Part shown: piece after piece, positions 44,388-53,200 of the stretch
Position numbering within the stretch: the first letter of the stretch is position 1
Layout: each line of letters opens with the position of its first letter
DNA from: Anaerorhabdus furcosa
Lineage (GTDB): Bacteria > Bacillota_I > Bacilli_A > Erysipelotrichales > Erysipelotrichaceae
Direction of reading: 5' to 3'
Assembly (NCBI RefSeq): GCF_900167375.1
Contig: NZ_FUWY01000001.1
Coordinates: 62,001-126,000 of the forward strand
Length of the DNA stretch: 64,000 nucleotides
Notes under the pieces: model-generated
Database searches by the model: none
What the model was told of the DNA's origin: nothing
The model's input: the letters and a program-made list of their open reading frames with translations, nothing else
Program-made: the position numbers and the translations under genes

Positions 44388-45448
44388 AACTTACCTATCT
44401 TCTTCTCCATAATTTCAGTATTCACTGCATAAGTTATCGCAGTTTCTTTAGAGATCTTACCTTCCTTAAATAACGTATAAATTGATTCATCCATGGATAT
44501 CATTCCATCTTGTTTTCCAGTTGCAATATAATTGTCGATTTGATAGGTCTTACCATCTCTTATTTGGGTTCGTATTGCATTACTTGATAGTAAGATTTCA
44601 AAAGCTGGAATTAATTCATCATTTACTGTTGGTAATAATTGTTGAGAAACAATTGCTTGTAACACAGTAGAAAGTTGAATTTGAATTTGTCGTTGTTGTT
44701 CTGGTGGAAAAACATCAATAATACGATTTATTGTTTCAGCCGCCCCTAATGTATGGAGTGTTGATAGCACTAAATGTCCAGTTTCTGCTGCTGATAATGC
44801 AATTTTTATTGTTTCATAATCTCGCATTTCTCCAACCAAGATTACATCTGGAGCTTGACGCAATGTTGCTCGAAGTGCTTGAGCATAATCTCTTGCATCA
44901 TTTCCAATTTCTCTTTGTGAAACAATTGATTGTTTATGTCGATGTAAATATTCAATAGGATCTTCGATTGTAACAATATGTGCTTTTCTTGTTTTATTTA
45001 TTTCATCAATTATACAAGCAAGCGTTGTTGATTTTCCACAGCCCGCACTACCTGTAACTAGAACCAAACCTTTTAGCAATTTTGAAAATTGAATCACCGT
45101 ACTTGGAATTGATAATTCCGCAGGATTTGGTAAATCTGGTTTTACAAATCTTAGCACTGCAGATAGTGATCCACGTTGAAAATAGACACTTGCTCTAAAT
45201 CTTCCTAAGCCAGAAATAGAAAAAGAGAAATCGTCATCACCCATTTCATTTACACGATCAAACGATCTATTCTTATTTAGACTATAGATTTCATCAATAA
45301 TTGTACGCGCCTCATCTGGACGTATTACATTTGTGTCCATTTGTGTCACACTACCATTTATTTTAAATGATATTGGGCTTCCCGCAATGATAAAAATATC
45401 CGATACATTTTTTTCTACAGCTTTTTGAAGAATCTCTTGAATCAACAT
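44384..45448 (-). CDS. pilT: PilT-like type IV pilus retraction ATPase
   Basis: 354 residues. Walker A G133SAGCGKST, Asp box VTIEDPIEY (159-167), Walker B VILVGEMRD (202-210), His box GHLVLSTLH (224-232) and the retraction-type AIRTQIRDGK motif (291-300) are intact. PilT hexamers pull the pilus back. The start at 45448 follows TGGGAGG; a longer in-frame start lies in the previous gene. It is the only secretion-type ATPase of the cluster: no PilB/GspE is in this window. Confidence 0.93.
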   Translation of the reverse strand: MLIQEILQKAVEKNVSDIFIIAGSPISFKINGSVTQMDTNVIRPDEARTIIDEIYSLNKNRSFDRVNEMGDDDFSFSISGLGRFRASVYFQRGSLSAVLRFVKPDLPNPAELSIPSTVIQFSKLLKGLVLVTGSAGCGKSTTLACIIDEINKTRKAHIVTIEDPIEYLHRHKQSIVSQREIGNDARDYAQALRATLRQAPDVILVGEMRDYETIKIALSAAETGHLVLSTLHTLGAAETINRIIDVFPPEQQRQIQIQLSTVLQAIVSQQLLPTVNDELIPAFEILLSSNAIRTQIRDGKTYQIDNYIATGKQDGMISMDESIYTLFKEGKISKETAITYAVNTEIMEKKIGKL

Positions 45449-45461
45449 AGCATTCCTCCCA

Positions 45462-45899
45462 TTAGAAATTAAAACCTTTTTGTGAATAATCACCCTCATT
45501 ATTAGTAACCACTATCCATGATAGAATTTCACTATTCATCTCTTCTACATTTAAATTCAATTTTACTTCAAGACGAGCATTATCATTTATCATTATAGTA
45601 TAATCGACCGTATTATCCAATAAATTTATATTATCCAATGTATTTGTTAGTATTATTTTTGCTTCATCCATGCTATTTGACCTTGCTAGTATTTGATCAA
45701 TCTCATAGCGAACTTCCATTGCTTTTGTATCCGCATCATAATTCTCTGTTAAAATCGCTATCGATTTATTTACACGGTTTAAACTTGTTTCAGCTTGTTT
45801 ATAACTAAGAGTAGAAAAAGATACAAATACTAAAATAACAAATACGATTAAAATTGATGAATAACCTACAGATAACCCAAAGTTCTTCGAATTACGCAT
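45462..45899 (-). CDS. One-TM filament-operon protein (type IV pilus accessory candidate)
   Basis: 145 residues. An N-terminal hydrophobic helix (about residues 11-31: SVGYSSILIVFVILVFVSF) is followed by a helical segment, then a ~100-residue extracellular part rich in Asn and Asp. No canonical pilin leader or Glu5 is seen. AGGAGG precedes the ATG at 45899. It lies 1 base after the next upstream gene and 13 bases before pilT. A minor pilin or assembly factor is possible; the family is unknown to me. Confidence 0.65.
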   Translation of the reverse strand: MRNSKNFGLSVGYSSILIVFVILVFVSFSTLSYKQAETSLNRVNKSIAILTENYDADTKAMEVRYEIDQILARSNSMDEAKIILTNTLDNINLLDNTVDYTIMINDNARLEVKLNLNVEEMNSEILSWIVVTNNEGDYSQKGFNF

Positions 45900-45900
45900 T

Positions 45901-46272
45901 TTAGTTACCTCCTGACATAACATCAAATTCAATCAATACATTCTCATAGTATGAAATTTGAATATGATGCATCATATAATCTAATTCAAGATTTTCTGAT
46001 GTAACTTGAACCACATAATCATCTATGTTGGTCATATATTGGTTTTCAGCAATCTTATTGTATCCTTCAAGGTTACCATCATACTTTTTCATTGATTCCG
46101 CAACACTTTCACCAATTAACATTGCCTTGTTTTTTTGAATTGTTTCTTGTGAATATTGATTACTCTTAACAAAAAAATTAACACAAACAATACTTGAAAG
46201 CGCAAAGAAAAGAATTCCCCACAAAATTTCAATTAAGAATATATAAAATTTTGATTTTCTTTCAACTTTCAT
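45901..46272 (-). CDS. Pilin-like small protein with LIEIL core
   Basis: 123 residues. After 11 mostly polar residues comes FLIEILWGILFFALSSIVCVN (residues ~12-32), strongly like the hydrophobic start of type IV pilins (FTLIEVLVALAIL), including the conserved glutamate. The usual glycine before the cleavage site is missing. A helix then a short beta part follow. Between the 46275 gene (2 bases) and the 45899 gene (1 base), so it is cotranscribed. Confidence 0.65.
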   Translation of the reverse strand: MKVERKSKFYIFLIEILWGILFFALSSIVCVNFFVKSNQYSQETIQKNKAMLIGESVAESMKKYDGNLEGYNKIAENQYMTNIDDYVVQVTSENLELDYMMHHIQISYYENVLIEFDVMSGGN

Positions 46273-46274
46273 AT

Positions 46275-46718
46275 TTACCTCATCACGATCTTCATATCAT
46301 AACTTTGATTATTTATATTAATTTGATAATTTAATTCATTGTCTATTAACTCAAAATCAATAGAATCTACACTCGCAATCAATTCACCACTTGCCAATTT
46401 AAACTCAGTATCAGGTAATGAAACCATCTCTTTTAATTCCCCTTGATAAGCGTAAATATATTTTGAATAATCATCATAGGAGATGACTAAACACTCTACA
46501 CCACCAACTTTTTGAATACTCACTTGATTTTTATTTGATTGTCTTATGGAAGTGGCAATGAATGAAATTGGAATTCTTTGATCCTCCGCTTGATTTGTAT
46601 TGTTGATAACTGACTGATAACATTTCCCACCTAATAAGAGCAAGTAAAAACAACTTACAACAACACATGCAAGTAAAGTTAAAGTCCATAGAATTTCAAT
46701 AACTTTTGTTTTTTTCAT
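46275..46718 (-). CDS. Pilin-like small protein with IEILW core, DUF4860-like
   Basis: 147 residues. VIEILWTLTLLACVVVSCFYLLLLGG sits at residues ~6-31, so a glutamate lies near the front of the hydrophobic helix as in pilins, but the protein has almost no leader. The rest is a beta-rich head (YDDYSKYIYAYQGELKEM). It resembles what is labelled DUF4860, from memory. The next gene starts 2 bases on. Confidence 0.62.
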   Translation of the reverse strand: MKKTKVIEILWTLTLLACVVVSCFYLLLLGGKCYQSVINNTNQAEDQRIPISFIATSIRQSNKNQVSIQKVGGVECLVISYDDYSKYIYAYQGELKEMVSLPDTEFKLASGELIASVDSIDFELIDNELNYQININNQSYDMKIVMR

Positions 46719-46722
46719 ATTT

Positions 46723-47028
46723 TTACCTTTGATATACTTTTATTTCTGGTTTGATGTTCTCTCCAATTACTTCGTAAAATACGTGGTATTTTTGCTCATC
46801 AATGTAGACTCCATAATTTTGTTGCAAATACTCTAATGATGATGGATAAATTCCCTCCATGCTATAGCACGAAATAGCAGCTCGTCCCAATGCTTCTTCT
46901 AATCGTTTGGCTCCTTCTTGATTCAACTTACTTTGTAGTTGTGTTAATGAAATAATCATCCATCCCGCAACAACAAAGAATATTACCAAGTAGAGAATAC
47001 GACTTACTTCTCTTCTCTTCTTAATCAT
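46723..47028 (-). CDS. Short pilin-like protein
   Basis: 101 residues. A basic start (KKRREVSR) then a helix ILYLVIFFVVAGWMIISL and an amphipathic segment RLEEALGRAAISCYSMEGIYPSSLEYL, close to the Ala/Cys-Tyr, Gly-x-Tyr-Pro pattern of pseudopilins such as ComGC. There is no glutamate at position five. It lies 2 bases after the platform gene. Confidence 0.62.
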   Translation of the reverse strand: MIKKRREVSRILYLVIFFVVAGWMIISLTQLQSKLNQEGAKRLEEALGRAAISCYSMEGIYPSSLEYLQQNYGVYIDEQKYHVFYEVIGENIKPEIKVYQR

Positions 47029-47030
47029 AA

Positions 47031-48062
47031 TTACCCCAAACTACTCATGATACTCATTAATGGTAACATAACTGATAATAAGATAATTCCTACAATGAAT
47101 ACACAACTCATCATCATGATTGGTTCAATCGCATTTAAGAATTTATTAATCGAATTTGAAGATTCTATTTCATATTCTCTAGCTACCTTTGACATAGTTT
47201 CATCTAATTTACCAGACTTTAACCCCAAACGAAGCATTTTCGTGTATACCGGTTTTAGAATAGTTGAGTTAACAATTACATCCATTGTATCTTGACCCTC
47301 TTCAATCAGTTTACTACATTCATTAATTTTCTTTATCATATCTGATTGATGAATAAGATTATGTAAAGATGCAAAGGATTCTTTCAAGTTCATTCCACTA
47401 TTTATCAATAGACTAAGTGCAAAAGCCACTTTGCTTGTTTCTATGTTAATCATTAATTTTTTCGTAAGTGGAAAAGCAGTTAAGAATTCTGTAATCGCAT
47501 TATTTTTGAATTTTACTTTGTAATATAAATAGACAATGAAAATAATTACCACAACAATTAAGAGTGCAATAAAACCATACTGAGCTAAAAACTGACCGAC
47601 TTGCATTAGAACTAATGAGGTAGCGGATAAGTCAACACCCATACTGTTGAGCACTTCTCTGAAGATAGGTAATATTTTAATAACCAAGATTCCCATTAGT
47701 AAAATCATCATGACTAATAAAATAGTTGGATAAAACAGTGCATCTTTCACTTTATTTTGCATTGAATCAATTCGATTATAATAGATAGCACATTGATTCA
47801 TAACTTGATCTAAATATCCTGTTTTCTCCCCAACTTGGATCATTTCTAAAAAATATGAATCAAAGATTCCTACTGAGTTTGCAGCATGGTAGAAACTCTC
47901 TCCAACAGATATCTCTTCTTTCATCTTTAATACAGCTTGTTTAAATTCATGATTATCAATTTCTTCAACTACTGCTTCTAAACCTTCTTGAAGTGTCAAT
48001 CCCGAATCTAAAATCATACTTAATTGTTCACAAAATAATGATGTTTCATGGTATGTAATCAT
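47031..48062 (-). CDS. Type II secretion/type IV pilus platform protein (PilC/GspF)
   Basis: 343 residues with two GspF-type cytoplasmic repeats (FCEQLSMILDSGLTLQEGLE at about 9-28; VAFALSLLINSGMNLKESFA at about 209-228) and three transmembrane helices (about 103-125, 150-176 and 315-338). It anchors the ATPase and pilin assembly in the membrane. GGAGGAAGTC precedes the ATG. First clear pilus gene of the operon, 12 bases after the transglutaminase stop. Confidence 0.9.
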   Translation of the reverse strand: MITYHETSLFCEQLSMILDSGLTLQEGLEAVVEEIDNHEFKQAVLKMKEEISVGESFYHAANSVGIFDSYFLEMIQVGEKTGYLDQVMNQCAIYYNRIDSMQNKVKDALFYPTILLVMMILLMGILVIKILPIFREVLNSMGVDLSATSLVLMQVGQFLAQYGFIALLIVVVIIFIVYLYYKVKFKNNAITEFLTAFPLTKKLMINIETSKVAFALSLLINSGMNLKESFASLHNLIHQSDMIKKINECSKLIEEGQDTMDVIVNSTILKPVYTKMLRLGLKSGKLDETMSKVAREYEIESSNSINKFLNAIEPIMMMSCVFIVGIILLSVMLPLMSIMSSLG

Positions 48063-48074
48063 ATGACTTCCTCC

Positions 48075-48986
48075 TCAATAATTATATTTCGACTCATAAG
48101 AGCCTTTGTAGTTTTGTTCTGCAGCTGCAAATGTTGGATCCATTAACTTCCATTCTTCTGAATTAAAGTAAATATTGGGATCTACCCACCCCACATCATG
48201 AATGTATACTTCCACCCACGCATGATATCCTTCTTCAACATACCCTGTAATTAATTTTGTTGGGATTTGCTGTACACGCAACATACACGTCATGAGTGCT
48301 GCATAATCGAAACAAATTCCTGATTTGATCTCCAATGTTTCATCGATAATTGGAACAACAAACTTATTTTGGACTTCTTCAACTTTATCCCAATCATAAT
48401 CAATATTTTCTACAATCCAAGTGTAAATGCGATAAACTCGCTCTAGTTCAGTTGTCGCACCTTCACAAAGTTCAAATGACTTACTTATTGCAGCAGTTTG
48501 TAAATCATAGTCAATAATCTGATTTGGATAGAGATAAGGATAGTTAGGATCATCCAGTTTAACATCAATTTCTTGTCCTAAAACAAATGCATACGTATTA
48601 TCTTTAACACTCTCTCTAACCTGAATATCATATTTTCCATCTCCCATATTTAATGGGTAGGAAATGTATTCATTATCTTTTGATAGATCATAATTGTAGG
48701 TTTCATCATCTTTTATAATTTGTACTTTTATTCGCTTATGATCATCTTTTAGAGTCTTTACCATGATGTACCCTAGGTTTGAATTCGAATAATCGATACT
48801 AACTAAATCATTTTCCATTACCAAAATACCAGGAGATTCTGGTATTTTAATATCTTCTTGAGTAGGGATTTTTACTTCTTCTGATTGCTCGATAATTGGA
48901 TATTTAGCTTTGTCATTACTTGGGTTAGTTTGTGAACATCCAACTAATAATAAGAGTAAAGTCACCAAACATTTAATTAACTTCAT
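48075..48986 (-). CDS. Transglutaminase-domain lipoprotein
   Basis: 303 residues. Signal with lipobox LLVGC (Cys15). C-terminal transglutaminase-like domain with the Cys-His-Asp triad: SGICFDYAALM, GYHAWVEVY and WVDPN. Members can be proteases, amidases or cross-linkers, and some are inactive. It heads the filament operon, so a role in surface display or filament processing is inferred. The start at 48986 follows AGGTGG; a longer in-frame form adds ten residues before the signal. Confidence 0.82.
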   Translation of the reverse strand: MKLIKCLVTLLLLLVGCSQTNPSNDKAKYPIIEQSEEVKIPTQEDIKIPESPGILVMENDLVSIDYSNSNLGYIMVKTLKDDHKRIKVQIIKDDETYNYDLSKDNEYISYPLNMGDGKYDIQVRESVKDNTYAFVLGQEIDVKLDDPNYPYLYPNQIIDYDLQTAAISKSFELCEGATTELERVYRIYTWIVENIDYDWDKVEEVQNKFVVPIIDETLEIKSGICFDYAALMTCMLRVQQIPTKLITGYVEEGYHAWVEVYIHDVGWVDPNIYFNSEEWKLMDPTFAAAEQNYKGSYESKYNY

Positions 48987-49040
48987 GGCACCACCTATAT
49001 TACTAATTATAAACAATTTTCTGTTATAATACTATGTATA

Positions 49041-49064
49041 AAGGCGCTACAAATGCAGCGCCTT
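49041..49064 (-). terminator. Stem-loop between 49069 gene and filament operon
   Basis: AAGGCGCT (49041-49048) pairs with AGCGCCTT (49057-49064). The minus-strand T run is short (TTTATA); the plus-strand side is TTTTCTTTATTTT. Confidence 0.55.
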
Positions 49065-49068
49065 TTCT

Positions 49069-49578
49069 TTATTTTACAGTAGACGACTGAATTTTTTCTC
49101 CATCAACTACTAATGATTCATCTTTATAGATAAATTCAATAATACTCTTACGGTTTACAACCGCAACAAACAAGTCATCATTTTTAGTCAATTTGGTGTT
49201 AGAAAAGTCTAGTTTTTTAAGAAAGATGCAACTTCCTCTGCGAATGATGACATGAACATCATCTGGATTCTGTATCATTTTTTTAATTTCTCTACTCCGA
49301 ACTGTAATTGTAAAGCTTCCATCATCATTCATTTCTGTAGCATAAAGGTTAAATGCCTTTTTATTACGATAACTTATTACGATTGCCCCAACGACAATTA
49401 CAAAGCCACTAAAAATCGCAAACTTCACGATTAAATCTTGTTCATTCTTTCTACGATAAGCTTCTGGTGTTTGTTCATCTTCAATCTCAACAACCTCTGC
49501 TTTTTCTTCAGCTAGTGGAGATATTGTTGAAAACATTGCTCCAATAACCAAAAATAATACTACCAACAATTTCTTCAT
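49069..49578 (-). CDS. Exported membrane protein of unknown function
   Basis: 169 residues. A signal peptide (about 1-22), a charged acidic linker, a transmembrane helix IVKFAIFSGFVIVVGAIVIS (about 50-69), then a cytoplasmic domain of ~95 residues with beta pattern (FTITVRSREIKKMIQN, VHVIIRRGSCIFL). No family recognised. It is separated from the filament operon by a weak stem-loop, so read-through is possible. Confidence 0.65.
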   Translation of the reverse strand: MKKLLVVLFLVIGAMFSTISPLAEEKAEVVEIEDEQTPEAYRRKNEQDLIVKFAIFSGFVIVVGAIVISYRNKKAFNLYATEMNDDGSFTITVRSREIKKMIQNPDDVHVIIRRGSCIFLKKLDFSNTKLTKNDDLFVAVVNRKSIIEFIYKDESLVVDGEKIQSSTVK

Positions 49579-49689
49579 AATCTTTACCTCATGGTATTAG
49601 TATGTATCAAAGCGGTTATATCATGGTTATAAATCCATAAACGCATCATTTTATTGCATCAATAGTACTTTTCCCTAAAAACACATAAA

Positions 49690-49712
49690 AAAAACCGATA
49701 ATTCGGTTTATT
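49690..49712 (-). terminator. Terminator of tRNA-Gly
   Basis: AAACCGA, loop of TAAT, TCGGTTT; minus-strand T8 run follows. Confidence 0.85.
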
Positions 49713-49719
49713 TGATAAA

Positions 49720-49793
49720 TGGAGCAGATGAAGGGAATCGAACCCTCGTGTCGACCTTGGCAAGGTCGCGTTCTACCATTGAACTACATCTGC
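49720..49793 (-). tRNA. tRNA-Gly (GCC)
   Basis: Cloverleaf with GCAGATG/CATCTGC acceptor, D arm AGTTCAATGGTAGAAC, anticodon loop CTTGCCAAG (anticodon GCC) and T arm GAGGGTTCGATTCCCTT. T is the discriminator and CCA is encoded. Confidence 0.95.
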
Positions 49794-49814
49794 ATAGCAA
49801 CTTACTGCTTTTGT

Positions 49815-49843
49815 ATTCTAGCATATTTTCTAAATCGAAACAA
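49815..49843 (-). promoter_or_regulatory. Promoter of tRNA-Gly
   Basis: Minus strand TTGTTT (49843-49838), 17 bases, TAGAAT (49820-49815) with TGC before it. Confidence 0.65.
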
Positions 49844-50193
49844 GGTGATTTTCTAATTTTTTTATAATTTTTATTAAAAAACAGTACTGGAAGTTAGTAC
49901 TATCTTTTCCTCTTAACTGCTTTAGTTTACATCTTCTTTTTGGGTAAATTGAAACGTGATTTATTAATATACCTCCGATAATTTCAATTAACGTATCCTT
50001 ACAAAACAACCCAACACTGGATGTGTATCTTTATCTTCAAAAACAAGTGTAATTTATTTTGGCTTCCTCTACACTAGATGCCAAAGTATATGTGAACTAC
50101 CCTTTAATTCTCTCACCATGTTCTAAGTAGTTAGAGAAGATAAACTACCTTTTTTATAAGTATGATTACCTTGTCTTTGTTCTGGTAAAAGAA
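49844..50193. other. Gene-free tract with possible decayed coding remnants
   Basis: No intact gene is seen. On the minus strand a short frame VFEDKDTHPVLGCFVRIR ends in a stop near 49996, and MVRELKGSSHILWHLV near 50130-50080 looks protein-like but is only 16 codons. Short direct and inverted GTAGTT/AACTAC copies lie near 50100-50150. This may be debris of lost genes. Confidence 0.3.
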
Positions 50194-50218
50194 AGCCTAT
50201 ATCCAATGGATATAGGCT
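50194..50218 (-). terminator. Terminator of the giant surface-protein gene
   Basis: AGCCTATATCC (50194-50204) pairs perfectly with GGATATAGGCT (50208-50218); minus-strand TTCTTTT follows. Confidence 0.87.
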
Positions 50219-50250
50219 CTTAAAATTTAATAGCACTTTTTATAATTAAG

Positions 50251-53200
50251 CTAATTAGATTTTCTTCTCTTAGCTATAAGAACAATTACTCCTCCAATGA
50301 TAATAATCCCAATTGGAATTAATATCCAAGAATAGTCTATCGTTGATTTCTCTTCTTTAACGATTAAATTGGTATCGCATGTAAAGAGAATTGTCATTGG
50401 TTCATTAATCTTAAGCTCAATTATATCATCGGTTTGTTTAAACTGAGTTAGTTCAATTAATGATGAGTCATTAATTTTCCATATTCTAAATTCTTCATAA
50501 CTAGGTAATATCTTTGAAATATCAATCTGTAGATTAATGGAATATTGATCATTAAAACTTGTAACTGATTGCCACTCTTCATCGTCAAGTCGAACATTGA
50601 ATTCAACTTCCAAGACATTGCATATTTCCATATCTTCTTCTTGCAACTGATTATTGAAATTTTGCATCATTTCTACTTCTTGGTAATCCTTTGCTTCAAT
50701 TTCAATCATGACTTCAGCTTTCGAGCCTTTTGCAATTTTATTTAATTGTTCTTGACTAAATAAATCATTAATCAAATCTTCACCATTGTCTATTGATGTA
50801 TTCTTCAAATTACCACGATTCATCAGTAACATAATCTCGCCTTGATCCAATTCGATTTTCAAATCATCTTTTACTTCAATTACTTGATTTGGATCATTGA
50901 AATAGAATGCACCTCCTTGTATTGAACCCATACGTGTTTTATTACTTGCATTCGGTGTAGTTGTAGGTGTTGCAGTACTTCCCGATGGTGTTACTGTTGG
51001 TTTTTTTGTTGGTGCTAAAGTAGGATTTGGTGTTGGTGTTGATGTTGGTTCTGTTGTTGGGATTACTGTCGGTGTTGGCGTATTCGCTAAGATTGTTAAC
51101 GTATTTGTTCCAATTACTGGTTCATAATCCTCTTTCTCTACTTTCCAATTGATTGAATAAGTTCCTGGTTCAGTATAATAAGCTCTAGTTATTGTACTAT
51201 CTTCAGGTGCTAAAATATCTATAGTATGTGAGTTTCCATCATATTTTACTTCAACATCTTTTCCTTCTACCGCATCATTCATGTTAGCGTATGTAACGGT
51301 TAATACACCTGTTCCATAAGCAAATGAATAATCATTTCCTGGATTTCCACCAGAAGGAGTTAATTGATATGTCATTCCTGCATTCCAATCATTAATTGAA
51401 ACAGTTGGTTTCACATAACCATTGATAGTTGATGGTGTCTCATTATTCACAAAACCACTTACACTTACTTCAAATTTTGGAGTTCCATTGAACACTACAG
51501 TTTCATTAATATAGTTTGCGTTTAGAACTGCTTTTGCAATTGTATAGTTTTTCACTGTACTCGCTGGTAAATCATAATTATCTTTATCATTCCCTTTAAT
51601 ATCATTCACAATTACATTGTAAGATCCAGAATGAGTTCCTTTATCACCTAACACTTCAAGATATGCATCATTAGATTCTACAAAATCTATTGATGTAGGA
51701 GTAAATTGATGTTCTGTTCCATCATATGATAGACTTTCATTATTATTCCATAACAACGAAATTTCTTTCTTATGAATTTGTGCTGTTGAAACTTGATTTA
51801 ATAATTCCGTGGTACTCAATGTATAGTTATCTTTATCAACACCATTTAATTGAATATTATTTACATGAACTGTTTTATTTTCACCCGCATTTTTATCTGC
51901 AAAGTTAATTACTCCTGATGCCTTAACTTCATCCACTGAAACTACTCCTGTTAAAGATATAGAACCCTTTGTAGTAGTTGAGCCATCATATGTTTTATCA
52001 TCAACAGTGAATACAGTAGGGTTTACTGTTTTCCTTCCAACAGTTATCACTGCACTTCCCATTAAATCTTCATAATTGTTTTTAGTCACTTTGTAATACA
52101 CTGTAATTGAACCAGCATTTTTCAAAGTTGGAGAATCTACTAAATCATAAGTTCCATCTGTAGTACCATACATAATCAGTGCATCAGATGGTATTTGAGT
52201 ATTTAGTCCATGATTCTCACCTGTATAAACATCGTTATAGCCAGTAATTAATACTGATAATGTTGCGTTTTGAATAACGAGATTACCACTTTGATAAGTA
52301 AATTCATAATCCGCTGCACTTCCATCTTGAGGGGTAAGCACATAAGTTCCAACGTTTGTGTTGTTATTTATGATAACAGGTTGTAAGTAATCTAATGGCC
52401 GCTTATCTTCATCATTTGATCCTGGTTCTTCACCATTTACAAATCCTGTAACAGTTATATGGAATGTTGGATTATTTCCATAAGTAATTGTTTCGCCATC
52501 ATATTTTGCTTGCAAAGGTGCTTTACCAATTGTGTAAGTTTTTGTATTTGCTGTTGGTAATTTATAGTCTTGGTTATCAATACTTGCACTAGCACTGTAA
52601 ATTCCTGCATGAACTTGATTTCCATCTTTGGTTGTTACGTTGACTGTGTCATTTGTTATTACACCTGTTACATCTGCTACTACATTTTTTTCTAATCCGT
52701 TATAAATTAAATTCTCTGTATTTTCCCAAGATAAGGTTAACTCTTTTGGTACTATTGTATATTCTTGATTCGGATTTGATGGTAGCACATAATTATTACT
52801 ATCATCTCCATCTAAATCTACTGCAATCGCTTTGTATGTTCCAGCATGGATTCTATTACCATTGGTTACCACAACTTCAATATCATCATTTGCAATTTGA
52901 TTATCTATACTAGCCATTACATTACTTGAACTTTGATCATAAATTCGACTAGTATAATTACTCCAAACCAACGAAACTTCAAGAGGAGTAATACTTGCGG
53001 TTGTAGCCACATCATTCTTATTTGTTTCTTCTAATACATAATTTGATGATTGATTACCACTTAAAACTAAATTTTTTAAATTCACATTCTTATTTGTTGA
53101 AACATTCTTGTCAACAAATTCAATTGCTCCTTCAACACGAATATCTGCTTCATCTTTAGAAAGAACACCTATTAGTTTCAATGTGCCTGTAGTATTTACT

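Noticed and set aside
49844-50193. Insertion-sequence remnant beside tRNA-Gly
   Set aside because: A 16-codon peptide-like frame was seen, but no terminal inverted repeats, target duplication or clear transposase motif.
50251-50330. LPxTG sorting signal at the end of the giant protein
   Set aside because: The end has a transmembrane helix and basic tail but no LPxTG or close variant.
52653-52913. Plus-strand open frames within the giant gene
   Set aside because: They are antisense shadows with biased composition, no ribosome site and no recognisable domain.
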